In this document: piece after piece, positions 30,998 to 39,721 of the stretch
Position numbering within the stretch: position 1 is the first letter of the stretch
Layout: each line of letters opens with the position of its first letter
Position numbers and translations under genes: made by a program
NCBI RefSeq assembly: GCF_009295825.1
Contig: NZ_WHKF01000001.1
Location: forward strand, 957,088 to 1,021,087
Direction: 5' to 3'
DNA: 64,000 nt
Source: Marinifilum sp. N1E240
GTDB taxonomy: Bacteria; Bacteroidota; Bacteroidia; Bacteroidales; Marinifilaceae
Notes under the pieces: generated by a model
What the model was told of the DNA's origin: nothing
What the model saw: only the letters and a program-made list of their open reading frames with translations
Database searches by the model: none

Positions 30998-32290
30998 ATG
31001 ATAAGAAAAGTATCATTCTTAGTCATCTTCTCTGTTTGCTGTCAGTTCATGTTGATGGCACAAGAAGAGCTAAGCCTTTCCAAAGCCATTGGATTAGGTT
31101 TGGAAAACAATTACGAATTAAAAATATTTCGAAAAACCGAAGAAATCAGTGAACTGAACAATTCGTGGGGAGCCGTTGGCAGATATCCAAGTATTCAATT
31201 CAATCTTCAGGGAAGAGGAATTAAAGATTATAATGAAAGTAATGATTTTAATAGGTTGAGTGTAATTCCGTCTTTAGATGTTAACTGGACTTTATTTAAT
31301 GGTTTTGCCGTTAAAATTCGAAAAGATAAATTTGATGATTTAAATCAATTGTCGAAAGGAAACACCATTGTTGCCATTGAGAATAAAATTGAGTTGATCA
31401 TTTTAGCTTACTATAAAATATTGCTGGAAAAGGAGCGTATGGAGGTGAGTCGAAAAATTATGGATCTGTCAGCAGATAGATATGAAACAAAGAAGATTGG
31501 CAAAGAGATTGGAAGTTCGGTAACCTATGATTTATTGCAGGCTCAAAATGCGTGGTTAGAAGATCGCTCAGCATTCTTATTACAAGAAGTGAATTTCAAC
31601 AATTCGGTTCGGGATTTAAATTTTTTATTGGGAGTAAAGGAAAGTAAAACCTATCGTTTTTCTGATGAATTTAAAGCTGTACCTGAAGATTTTAAATTGG
31701 CAGACTTGTTAGATAAAATGTTAAGTGATAATAGTCGTCTTAAGAACAGATACATTCAGGAGATGATTTTGAAAAGAGACGTGGATTTGGCTAGAATTAA
31801 TTTCTATCCAAAACTTAGTCTGGGAACTGGAATTCAGGGAAATCGTACCAAAATAAAGTACGATGGAACCCCATCAAGTACAAACGATTCACATAATATC
31901 TATGCCAATCTAAGTTTAAATTTCATGATATTTAATGGTAATACTAATCGAAGAGCACTTCAAATTGCCAAAATTGAAGAGGAGATTGGTGATATTGCAA
32001 CAGAAGATGTAAAGCATACCTTAAGTAACTTACTGGCGCAACAATTTGAGTTGTACCAGGTGAGAATGGAATTGTTTAAGCTTGCACAGGAAAATTTAGA
32101 TGCTGCTGATTTAAATCTCTCCATCTCAAAAGATAAGTATGAATCAGGAAGTATCAATTCGTTTAACTATCGCGATATCCAGATTATTTATCAGAATGCC
32201 GCTTTATCACGATTAAATGCGATTTTTAATTTGATACAATCAAGAACGGCATTGGTAAGAATAACAGGTGGTATTTTAAATGAGAATTAA
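30998..32290 (+). CDS. TolC family outer membrane efflux protein
   Basis: Outer membrane channel of the tripartite pump. Signal peptide MIRKVSFLVIFSVCCQFMLMAQ, then two outer-membrane-efflux-protein repeats of long amphipathic helices with YETKKIGKEIGSSVTYDLLQAQ in the first and DKYESGSINSFNYRDIQ in the second, the classic (Y/F)..G..S..D.L..Q pattern. An ATG at 30953 is in frame, but the ATG at 30998 begins the signal peptide. 430 residues. Last gene of the operon; a strong terminator follows 23 bp downstream. Confidence 0.9.
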   Translation: MIRKVSFLVIFSVCCQFMLMAQEELSLSKAIGLGLENNYELKIFRKTEEISELNNSWGAVGRYPSIQFNLQGRGIKDYNESNDFNRLSVIPSLDVNWTLFNGFAVKIRKDKFDDLNQLSKGNTIVAIENKIELIILAYYKILLEKERMEVSRKIMDLSADRYETKKIGKEIGSSVTYDLLQAQNAWLEDRSAFLLQEVNFNNSVRDLNFLLGVKESKTYRFSDEFKAVPEDFKLADLLDKMLSDNSRLKNRYIQEMILKRDVDLARINFYPKLSLGTGIQGNRTKIKYDGTPSSTNDSHNIYANLSLNFMIFNGNTNRRALQIAKIEEEIGDIATEDVKHTLSNLLAQQFELYQVRMELFKLAQENLDAADLNLSISKDKYESGSINSFNYRDIQIIYQNAALSRLNAIFNLIQSRTALVRITGGILNEN

Positions 32291-32313
32291 GAATACCTGT
32301 GGAATAAAAAGAG

Positions 32314-32341
32314 AGGCAATTCAGAAAGGAATTGCCTTTTC
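32314..32341 (+). terminator. intrinsic terminator of the RND efflux operon
   Basis: 9-bp perfect stem AGGCAATTC (32314-32322) with GAATTGCCT (32329-32337), loop AGAAAG, followed by TTTTC. Located between the convergent tolC-like and thioesterase genes. Confidence 0.85.
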
Positions 32342-32360
32342 TTATTCTTGAATTTGGAGT

Positions 32361-32825
32361 TTATTTTTCTCCAAAATTATCTGGTACAATAACCGCGATA
32401 ACTTCACCGGTTACACAAAGTTGCCCACCGGCATAAAGTTCAGAAGTAACTGTAGCTTTTTTCTCGTTGATACTGGCTATTTTACCTCTAATTTCTATTT
32501 CGCCTTCAATTGGCGTAGGTTTTAAGTATTTTACTTGTAATGATGCGGTAACACATCTTGGCGCATTGTGCTCACAAAGTTCAATTCCCTGCTGTTTTGC
32601 AAAAGCTAATGCAGCCGATCCGGTTCCATGACAATCTATTATGGATGCCAGCATTCCGCCATAAACAAATCCAGGAATAGCGGTGTGATACTCCTTTGGT
32701 ACAAATTTGGTAATCGTTTCCTCACCGTCCCAATAGGTTTTAATTTGGTGTCCATGCTCATTTAACCTGCCACAACCATAACATTGTGCGAAATGGTCTG
32801 GATAATAATCTTGTATTCCTTTCAT
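32361..32825 (-). CDS. hotdog-fold thioesterase (PaaI-like)
   Basis: Small acyl-CoA thioesterase-like protein of the 4HBT/PaaI superfamily. Seen: an N-terminal CYGCG (residues 15-19), found in many Bacteroidota members, then PGFVYGGMLASIIDCHGTGSA, the central hotdog helix region with a Gly-Gly turn and a likely catalytic Asp, and VKYLKPTPIEGEIEIRGKI, the conserved beta strand. 154 residues, cytosolic. Single gene, convergent with the efflux operon. Substrate unknown; the acyl-CoA thioesterase assignment is by family only. Confidence 0.8.
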   Translation of the reverse strand: MKGIQDYYPDHFAQCYGCGRLNEHGHQIKTYWDGEETITKFVPKEYHTAIPGFVYGGMLASIIDCHGTGSAALAFAKQQGIELCEHNAPRCVTASLQVKYLKPTPIEGEIEIRGKIASINEKKATVTSELYAGGQLCVTGEVIAVIVPDNFGEK

Positions 32826-32936
32826 TCTTTATATTTTAGTATTTGTTGTTATTGTAAACTAATTATTCATTCTTTTTTGTAATTCAATTAAAGGTAATTC
32901 ATATCTTGCTTATCTGATGATAAAGATTGATCAAAA

Positions 32937-34064
32937 ATGCTAAAAATTGCAATAGCACCTGACAAATTTAAGGGTTCCTTAAGCGGATTGGAATTTTGCG
33001 AAGCTGTTGATAAAGGGCTTCGAAAACATGCTCCAAATCTTGAGATCGTAAATTTACCTCTTGCCGATGGAGGTGATGGAACGGTTGAAGTTTTAAAATA
33101 TTACTTGAATGGAGAGTTGATTACACTTCCAGTATGCGATCCACTGATGCGAGAAGTGCGAGCAAGTTATTTGTATTCAGAGGAAAAGAAAACGGCTTAT
33201 ATCGAAATGGCTGAAGCTTCTGGAATTCGATTGTTGTCGGATGAAGAGTGCAACCCTTTATATACTAGTACTTATGGAACAGGACAGTTGATTGTCGATG
33301 CTCTGGATAGAGGAGTGAAGCACATTATTCTTGGTATTGGAGGTAGTGCTACTAACGATGCAGGAATTGGAATGGCTAGGGCATTGGGATATCGCTTTTT
33401 CGATAATGACATGCAGGAATTGAAAGGCGTGGGTAAGGATTTATTGGATTTAGATAGTATTGATACACGTCTAGTAAATCCAAAAATTAAAAAAGTAAAA
33501 TTTGATATTGCCTGCGATGTTGATAATCCTTTGTATGGTGCTAATGGAGCGGCTTTTATATATTCTTCACAGAAAGGTGCATCACCAGAAACGGTTGAAG
33601 AACTAGATAGAGGTTTAGTCAACTTCAATGATTTGATAAAAAAGCAATTTCAAAAGAACTTGCAGAAAATACCTGGAGCAGGCGCTGCTGGAGGATTAGG
33701 CGCTGGTTGTATTCTGTTTCTGAACGCAAAATTGAATTCGGGAATTGAATTGATCAAACAGGAAGCTCAGTTTAATGATAAAATCAAAGAGGTTGATTGG
33801 ATCATTACCGGAGAGGGGAAGTTGGATACTCAAACTTTCTCGGGAAAGGTAATTCGAGGTGTAATGGATTCCATCACCAATCAAAAATTAGCTTTGTTTT
33901 GCGGTCAGGTTGATTTAAATGAAGACGAGTTAAAGCAACTCAAAATTGATCATCTCACACAAATATCATCTTACGCAAAAGATGTGAATGATTCCATACA
34001 AAATTCTGGAAAATACCTTGAGAAAGCTGCAGAAGAATTTGCCAGATTACTACACATAAGTTGA
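32937..34064 (+). CDS. glycerate kinase (GarK/GlxK type 1)
   Basis: Phosphorylates D-glycerate to a phosphoglycerate. Family I glycerate kinase marks: APDKFKGSLSG at residues 7-17, LADGGDGTVEVL, GIGGSATNDAGIGMARALGYRF (glycine-rich), FDIACDVDNPLYGANGA, GAGAAGGLGAG and the near C-terminal DWIITGEGKLDTQTFSGK with its conserved Asp and Gly residues. 375 residues, no signal peptide. Monocistronic; it ends about 90 bp before the predicted promoter of the cobalamin riboswitch gene. Family is certain; 2- versus 3-phosphoglycerate as product is not visible. Confidence 0.93.
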   Translation: MLKIAIAPDKFKGSLSGLEFCEAVDKGLRKHAPNLEIVNLPLADGGDGTVEVLKYYLNGELITLPVCDPLMREVRASYLYSEEKKTAYIEMAEASGIRLLSDEECNPLYTSTYGTGQLIVDALDRGVKHIILGIGGSATNDAGIGMARALGYRFFDNDMQELKGVGKDLLDLDSIDTRLVNPKIKKVKFDIACDVDNPLYGANGAAFIYSSQKGASPETVEELDRGLVNFNDLIKKQFQKNLQKIPGAGAAGGLGAGCILFLNAKLNSGIELIKQEAQFNDKIKEVDWIITGEGKLDTQTFSGKVIRGVMDSITNQKLALFCGQVDLNEDELKQLKIDHLTQISSYAKDVNDSIQNSGKYLEKAAEEFARLLHIS

Positions 34065-34141
34065 TTCATTAAAGTTTAAATATGTTTAAGAACACTTCAA
34101 GTTAGATTTTGTTTTCTTTCATGATCTCATAAAAAAAGTAA

Positions 34142-34149
34142 TACATTTG
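34142..34149 (+). promoter_or_regulatory. candidate -7 promoter box before the cobalamin riboswitch
   Basis: TACATTTG matches the Bacteroidota -7 consensus TAnnTTTG and would start transcription near 34155, just before the first riboswitch helix. The upstream -33 element is weak (TTTC-like around 34116-34120). Confidence 0.4.
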
Positions 34150-34159
34150 TCTCGAATTT

Positions 34160-34351
34160 GGTGTTCGATTCATCTTTTCGGATGATAGAATGAAAAGGGA
34201 ATCCGGTGAAAATCCGGAACAGTACCCGCTACTGTAATTCTCATTTTGCATGAAGCGAAATAGAATTGTTACTCCACAAGCCACTCATGATTGTAGAATT
34301 ATGGGGAAGGCTGTAACAATTGAGAAAAGTCAGGAGACCTGCCAAACGACA
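34160..34351 (+). ncRNA. cobalamin (adenosylcobalamin-type) riboswitch
   Basis: The B12-box architecture is clear: GGGAATCCGGTGAAAATCCGG (34197-34217), then AACAGTACCCGCTACTGTAA, GCCACT (34281-34286), GGGGAAGGCTGTAA and finally AGTCAGGAGACCTGCC (34328-34343), which closes the conserved core. These match the universally conserved segments of the cobalamin riboswitch family. It lies about 140 bp upstream of a TonB-dependent receptor start; the intervening sequence, with GGAACCGAAG and a U-rich stretch before the start, is the likely expression platform. Binding of cobalamin would reduce expression of the receptor and probably of the PepSY gene behind it. Confidence 0.95.
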
Positions 34352-34490
34352 ACTATTTGCATTTTGCTTCCGGGAACCGAAGTATATGTATTGAACAGAC
34401 GCGCGAGTTCGATATTTATTTTTTGTGCCATTATTAGGTGGTGTGGAGGCAAGGTGTTGTATTTATTTTTTTTATCAAAAAAACAAGACC

Positions 34491-37019
34491 ATGCTTAAAC
34501 GATCGATTTTATTGTTGATCACATTTTTGTGTTTGCCAGCCATTATTTGGGCTCAACAAAATTTAAATGGAGTTGTACTCGACAAAGACACAGGAAAACC
34601 AATTGAAGGTGCCAATGTGTATCTAAAAGAACTGAAATTGGGAACCACCTCACAGAAAGATGGAAGTTTTCAATTCAAAGACATTCAATCTGCCAATTAC
34701 CAACTAAGTATCTCCTTTGTAGGATATGAAAATTGCAAGTTCTCTATTGATTCAAGCAAAGAGAACAAGGCAATTAAAGTTGAAATGACAAGAACCATTA
34801 CCGTTCTTGATGGAGTAAATGTCTCTGCCAAAGCTGTAAGAGAAACCGAGCATGTGGTGAAAATTGCCGCTCCCTTGAAAGACATTCCACTTACCACATC
34901 TTCGGTAGGAAAAGATTTATTGGAACAAACCGATGCCAATAGTATTCATGAAGCCTTAAAGTATAGCACAGGAGTGAAGCCATTGGTGAATTATGGAGGT
35001 TTCCAAACCTTTACCATGAGAGGTTTTGGAGCTCCTGTTATCATGCTGGATGGTGTGCGTGATGAGAGAATGAACTTCTCCAATAGTGCACCATTTACCT
35101 CTTTGGCTACGGTTGAACGTATTGAATTTTTAAAAGGTCCTGCCTCTGTACTGTATGGACATACCGCAGTAGGGGGTATCCTAAATGTGGTTCGTAAACA
35201 ACCAACGAAAGATTTTCAAGGGAATTTCTCTGCGAGTTATGGAAGTTGGGACACACGTAGAGTTCAACTTGGAACTGGAAATAGCATTAATGACAAGTTA
35301 TCTTATCGTTTTGATACTGGTTTTTCCGATACTGAAGGCTGGAGAGATGCCGAAGATAAGACTTTAAATGCCTATTTGGCTTTGAATTATGAATTGAGTG
35401 AGAGCGATTTGTTTGAATTTAGATTGGCTGGTAATAACGATACCTATGGTACTGAAACCGGATTGCCATCGGTTAAGTATGATGTGTTCGATCAGGACGA
35501 TAATTTGTTGTATCAACAAGGAGAATTGCCAAAAAACTTTGATCGATCGCAACGCTACAACGATCCGGCTGACTTCCTGGATCATGAGAATGTAAATGTC
35601 TCGCTAAAGTATACAAGAAAGCTGAGTGAGAATTCTAAACTACAGATTCACACGGCCTATTCCGATGACTTGATTGACTATTTCTCGACAGAGGAATTGT
35701 CTTATTTGACTTCTGATGAGGCAATTTACGATAGCTATTATATGAGTGGTGATTCGAAAAAATACATTTGTCTGGATACCATTCAACGAACATTCCCACT
35801 GCGCTTTTCGCACGAAACTAAAACTTTGCAAAATACTGTAGATTATAGCACCAGGTTTGATTTTGCTGGTATGCAGCATAATTTTAATGCAGGTTATTTT
35901 TACATGTATATCGATAGAAAATCATTTAGTGGCTATAATGTTTATGATCCAATCTATGAAAATAAGGATGTAAAAGGAGAAGGATTACTTGGAAAAGTGG
36001 CTGTTGTTGATCCTGTTTTGAATCAAGGTGATTTGCAAACTAAATTTTCAAAAGTAAAGATTTACAATGAAAATGTACATGGTTTTTTCTTCCAGGATTT
36101 AATGGATATTTCTTCGAAAGTAAAAGTGTTGATTGGTGCTAGATACGATCGTTTCGATATGGGGAATCAATCTGGGATAATTAGTAGTGGAAGAAATATC
36201 ACCGATAAAACGGAACAAAAAACCATTGTCAATCACTCCTTTACTTATCGTTTGGGAACGGTTTATCAGCCATCTGAAAATTTATCGCTTTATGCTTCTT
36301 ATGCCAATTTCTTCAAACCTAAAAGAACAGTGCTCAACGAGAACTATATTTACTTGGATAAGGATGGGAAAGAGTTTACCCCAAAAGATGGAAAAGAGGT
36401 GTTCGAAGCCGAAGATGGTTACCAGTTAGAAACTGGATTTAAATACCAAAGCAATGCCAAGCTCCACATTAATGGTAGTATCTACTACATTAAAAAGAAC
36501 AATATTGTTGAGTATTTGGGAAAATCAGAAGATGAGAAAAAGATTTACGGACAAGTAGGTGTTGTAGATTCTAAAGGTTTCGATTTGGAATTGAATTACA
36601 AGCTACTGGAAAGTTTGAGTTTTATTGCTGGTTACGGATTCAATATTGCCAAATACAGAGAGTTCTCCGATAACGAATTTCAAAATTCTAAACAGGGAAA
36701 TTATATCAGAAACAATCCTAAAAACCATGTGTTTGCCTGGGCTTACTATTCAGTTCAAAAAGGAACTTTTAAAGATTTTAGCCTAGGATTTGGTATTGAT
36801 TACAATGATAAAATGTACGTAAATAGCTCAAACACCTACAGTCTGCCTGGATATTGCCTGTTCGATGCATCACTTTCTTATCGTAAAGACAAGATATACT
36901 GTAAGCTGAAGGTGAATAATCTGTTCGATAAGAATTACTATTCAAGCTCGGTGTATTCCAATCAGTATATTCCGGGAATGGTGAGTAATACCAATTTCAC
37001 CATTGGTATGGACTTTTAA
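34491..37019 (+). CDS. TonB-dependent receptor of the siderophore type, under B12 riboswitch control
   Basis: Outer membrane active transporter. From the ATG at 34491: signal peptide (MLKRSILLLITFLCLPAIIWAQ), carboxypeptidase-like regulatory domain (LNGVVLDKDTGKPIEGANVY), plug with EALKYSTGVKPLV, MRGFGAPVIMLDGVRDER and LKGPASVLYGHTAVGGILNVVRK, and the barrel, whose last residue is Phe (TNFTIGMDF). 842 residues. The ATG at 34425 would add a non-signal leader and is rejected. The plug and barrel features (NLFDKNYYSS near the end) are those of siderophore receptors (FhuA/FoxA group) and not of BtuB, yet the riboswitch points to a corrinoid or cobalt link. It is followed at 83 bp by a PepSY membrane protein. 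Confidence 0.92.
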   Translation: MLKRSILLLITFLCLPAIIWAQQNLNGVVLDKDTGKPIEGANVYLKELKLGTTSQKDGSFQFKDIQSANYQLSISFVGYENCKFSIDSSKENKAIKVEMTRTITVLDGVNVSAKAVRETEHVVKIAAPLKDIPLTTSSVGKDLLEQTDANSIHEALKYSTGVKPLVNYGGFQTFTMRGFGAPVIMLDGVRDERMNFSNSAPFTSLATVERIEFLKGPASVLYGHTAVGGILNVVRKQPTKDFQGNFSASYGSWDTRRVQLGTGNSINDKLSYRFDTGFSDTEGWRDAEDKTLNAYLALNYELSESDLFEFRLAGNNDTYGTETGLPSVKYDVFDQDDNLLYQQGELPKNFDRSQRYNDPADFLDHENVNVSLKYTRKLSENSKLQIHTAYSDDLIDYFSTEELSYLTSDEAIYDSYYMSGDSKKYICLDTIQRTFPLRFSHETKTLQNTVDYSTRFDFAGMQHNFNAGYFYMYIDRKSFSGYNVYDPIYENKDVKGEGLLGKVAVVDPVLNQGDLQTKFSKVKIYNENVHGFFFQDLMDISSKVKVLIGARYDRFDMGNQSGIISSGRNITDKTEQKTIVNHSFTYRLGTVYQPSENLSLYASYANFFKPKRTVLNENYIYLDKDGKEFTPKDGKEVFEAEDGYQLETGFKYQSNAKLHINGSIYYIKKNNIVEYLGKSEDEKKIYGQVGVVDSKGFDLELNYKLLESLSFIAGYGFNIAKYREFSDNEFQNSKQGNYIRNNPKNHVFAWAYYSVQKGTFKDFSLGFGIDYNDKMYVNSSNTYSLPGYCLFDASLSYRKDKIYCKLKVNNLFDKNYYSSSVYSNQYIPGMVSNTNFTIGMDF

Positions 37020-37102
37020 TTTAATCGGCTATCAGCACACAGCGAGCAGCTTTCAGATAGCTGGAGATGTACAGCTGATTGCTGGTAGCTTATACATCTA
37101 TC

Positions 37103-38599
37103 ATGAAAAGATTAAAAAATATTCTGATCCAGATTCACAATTTTACGGGTACACTACTCAGTTTAATGTTCCTGATTTGGTTTTTATCGGGTTTTGTGCT
37201 CATTTATGCTGGTTTTCCTCATGCTCCACAAGAAAAGATTTTCGATAAGCTGGAGGTGTTTAGCCAGAGAGATTTGGCAGCCATTCAATTGCCACCATCC
37301 GATTTTACCGGAATTGTAACTCTGGAAAAAATGAATGGAGAACCCGTTTACAGGTGTTCAAAGGGGAGAGGAAGTCAGAAAGTATATTCTGCTCTTAGCT
37401 TAGAGGAGATTCCAGAAATATCTAAACAACAAGCCATTCGTTTAACAGAGAAATTTAGTGGTAGCCAGGTTCAAAAAGTTGAGAAAAGAGAACAGCTTGA
37501 TCAGTGGATGCCTTGGTCATACTATCGCCCTTTATTGCCTTTTTACCTTTGTTATGTAGATAATGAAGAGGCTAGCAGGCTTTATGTGTCGGCTAAAAGT
37601 GGCAGTATTGTTCAGGAAACCGATCGCGCCAGCCGATGGGCAGCCCGATTGGGCGCCATTCCGCATTGGATTTATTTCAAATCCTTACGACTAAAAACCG
37701 GCTTGTGGCTCGATGTAGTCGCCTGGATTTCGGGCATTGGTGTTTTGGTGAGTATCACAGGATTAATTGCGGGTATTCTTCGACTAAGACGAAGAAGAGA
37801 AAAAGAAACCTTATCAGAATTAACACCTTATAAGAAGTTTTGGTACAAGTGGCACCACATCACCGGATTTGTATTTGGTGTGTTTGTCTTCACTTTTATT
37901 TTAAGTGGATTGGTTTCGGTAAGCGATATTCCTCAATGGATGGCTCCCGTACATTCCGAATCTTCCGCACGCAGTATGTGGAGGCAAGAGTTGCAATTGA
38001 GAGAATTTCCACAGCAGATGAATTTGGCAGACATTTTAAAATCGGAACAAGATATTAGAAAAGTACTTTGGAAAACCGTAATGAATAAACCTTGCTTGTG
38101 GGTATATGGTAATGATTTTAATGTACCGCATGTGTATCAGTTAAGCGCCAATAGGTTTCAATTAAAGGCAACATATACAGAAGTAGACTTGAAGAAATAT
38201 CTCGATCAAATTTCTTCCAAGCAGCAAAAGCAAATCAGTTTACTGCAGGAATACGATGCTTACTATCAGCACTCCAAAAAAAGGAATCATCCCTTGCCTG
38301 TCTGGAAAATCGATTTTAAGGATGAGGATCATACTAGTCTATACATTCATCCAAGCACAGGCGATATACTTTCTGCTTACAACACCAATACCCGATGGCG
38401 CCGTTGGTTGTATAGTGGCTTGCACACTTTCGATTTTCCTTTTCTAGCAAAACACGAATGGTTGCGAAAGTTCATCCTAATTTTTCTGTCGTTGGGCGGT
38501 ACTTTTGTAAGTGTTTCGGGAGTGGTTTTAGGAGCTAAATGGATAAAGAAAAAAGTGATTGGAAAAATTAGCAAACCAGAACTTGGGCAGAATGTTTAA
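37103..38599 (+). CDS. PepSY-associated transmembrane protein
   Basis: Inner membrane protein of the PepSY_TM family, often found beside siderophore receptors, where homologues (for example FoxB/PiuB-like) act in releasing or reducing the metal from imported chelates. Four membrane helices are visible: LLSLMFLIWFLSGFVLIYAG, VVAWISGIGVLVSITGLIAG, ITGFVFGVFVFTFILSGLVSV and FILIFLSLGGTFVSVSGVVL, with PepSY-type periplasmic domains between. Recurrent His residues at membrane borders (IQIHNFTG, KWHHITGF, SGLHTFDF) could ligate heme. The ATG at 37103 is taken because it begins the first charged-then-hydrophobic segment. Probably in one transcript with the receptor, hence under the same riboswitch. 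498 residues. Confidence 0.85.
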   Translation: MKRLKNILIQIHNFTGTLLSLMFLIWFLSGFVLIYAGFPHAPQEKIFDKLEVFSQRDLAAIQLPPSDFTGIVTLEKMNGEPVYRCSKGRGSQKVYSALSLEEIPEISKQQAIRLTEKFSGSQVQKVEKREQLDQWMPWSYYRPLLPFYLCYVDNEEASRLYVSAKSGSIVQETDRASRWAARLGAIPHWIYFKSLRLKTGLWLDVVAWISGIGVLVSITGLIAGILRLRRRREKETLSELTPYKKFWYKWHHITGFVFGVFVFTFILSGLVSVSDIPQWMAPVHSESSARSMWRQELQLREFPQQMNLADILKSEQDIRKVLWKTVMNKPCLWVYGNDFNVPHVYQLSANRFQLKATYTEVDLKKYLDQISSKQQKQISLLQEYDAYYQHSKKRNHPLPVWKIDFKDEDHTSLYIHPSTGDILSAYNTNTRWRRWLYSGLHTFDFPFLAKHEWLRKFILIFLSLGGTFVSVSGVVLGAKWIKKKVIGKISKPELGQNV

Positions 38600-38974
38600 T
38601 TAATCGTTGAATAAATAATTAGTATTTGCAGAAACAGACTGTAGATTTTAATTGTTTAAAATCAATATAAATAAGAAGCTAATAAGGAAATATTAATTAC
38701 CGACATCACTATTACTAATTAACACATATTATTTAATGTTTAAATTTATTTAACTGTCTCTAAAATAGTTTTTATGATGTTGAAATAATGAAAGTTGTGA
38801 GTTATTTACTTCTCATGGAAAAGTTGAGTTTTTCTTATAAGATCAATGGAGTTAATTCTATCGATATCAGTAGTATTAGTGCTTTATAATAGGCAATAAT
38901 ATTTTTAAGCATTGTATAAGTTTACAAATATTTTCTACGTTTGTGTGTTAATTTCCCACAATTAGTATAGTGTA
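38600..38974 (+). promoter_or_regulatory. 375-bp region upstream of the ECF sigma gene with a candidate promoter
   Basis: No gene is seen. Near its end, TACGTTTG (38936-38943) fits the -7 consensus TAnnTTTG, and ATTG at 38911-38914 lies 21 bp upstream as a plausible -33 element. Transcription would start near 38950, about 25 bp before the sigma-factor start codon. The remainder is AT-rich and unremarkable. Confidence 0.5.
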
Positions 38975-39556
38975 ATGAATGATTTTTATGATCGTGATTT
39001 GGTTGAAGGGTTGATAAAAGGAGACATGAACTCCTTTCGAAAACTATTCGATGAAAAGTATACTTTATTTCATTCTTTTATAAAAGGAATGATTAAGAAT
39101 GCTTGGTTAGCCGAAGACATTACACAAAATATATTTATGAAAGTTTGGGTCAATCGTGAAAAACTTAACCCCAATCAATCCATTCACAATTATTTATATG
39201 TTTTGGCAAAGAATGAAGTTCGTGATCATTTTAGGTTAAAATCAAATGAATCGCATCAGGAAGTTCAGGAAAATCATAGAGTTTTTGTTGAAGATTTTGA
39301 AGAATCAATGGATGTACAAACGATGACTCAATGTGTGGCTGGTATTGTTTCAAAAATGCCAGAGCAACGTAAAAAAGTTTACCAGCTGAGTCGCGAAAAA
39401 ATGCTTTCTAATAAGGAAATTGCTGAACAGTTACAATTATCAGTTCGAACCATTGAACGTCATCTGTTTTTAGCATTGCAAGACATCAGAAAAAACCTTC
39501 CTCTGTATTATCTCTTCTTATTTATAAATTTTGAAGGAATTTTAGTTTGTTCTTAA
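38975..39556 (+). CDS. ECF-family RNA polymerase sigma-70 factor (FecI-like)
   Basis: Extracytoplasmic function sigma factor of the Bacteroidota polysaccharide-utilisation type. Region 2: LVEGLIKGDMNSFRKLFDEKY, then AEDITQNIFMKVWVNRE; region 4: MPEQRKKVYQLSREKMLSNKEIAEQLQLSVRTIERHL, the helix-turn-helix that reads the -35 box. 193 residues with a hydrophobic C-terminal extension (LPLYYLFLFINF), common in this subgroup. It is followed by a FecR anti-sigma factor and an STN-bearing SusC, so it should drive the downstream glycan locus when the SusC signals substrate. The gap to the anti-sigma gene is 165 bp. Confidence 0.92.
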   Translation: MNDFYDRDLVEGLIKGDMNSFRKLFDEKYTLFHSFIKGMIKNAWLAEDITQNIFMKVWVNREKLNPNQSIHNYLYVLAKNEVRDHFRLKSNESHQEVQENHRVFVEDFEESMDVQTMTQCVAGIVSKMPEQRKKVYQLSREKMLSNKEIAEQLQLSVRTIERHLFLALQDIRKNLPLYYLFLFINFEGILVCS

Positions 39557-39721
39557 TTCCTTTCTATGTGTTTATATTTAGTGTTTTACAAGTGGTCTTT
39601 TCGTCTGCTATTACTAAATGTTAAAAAAAAGTAAAAAAAAACTCTTTTCCATTGCGTAGTACCCCTTCCTGATTCGTTCTATTAATGTCGACCGATTAAA
39701 AGATGCATTTTTTAGAACCAT

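Noticed and set aside
34425-34490. Upstream ATG that would lengthen the TonB-dependent receptor by 22 residues
   Set aside because: The extension lies in the riboswitch expression platform and would bury the clear signal peptide that begins at 34491.
37020-37102. Repetitive AGCT/CAG-rich stretch between the receptor and PepSY genes as a mobile element
   Set aside because: Several short imperfect arms (GCTATCAGC, AGCTGATTGC, GCTGGTAGC) are visible but no consistent unit or boundaries; probably a dispersed intergenic repeat, too weak to list.
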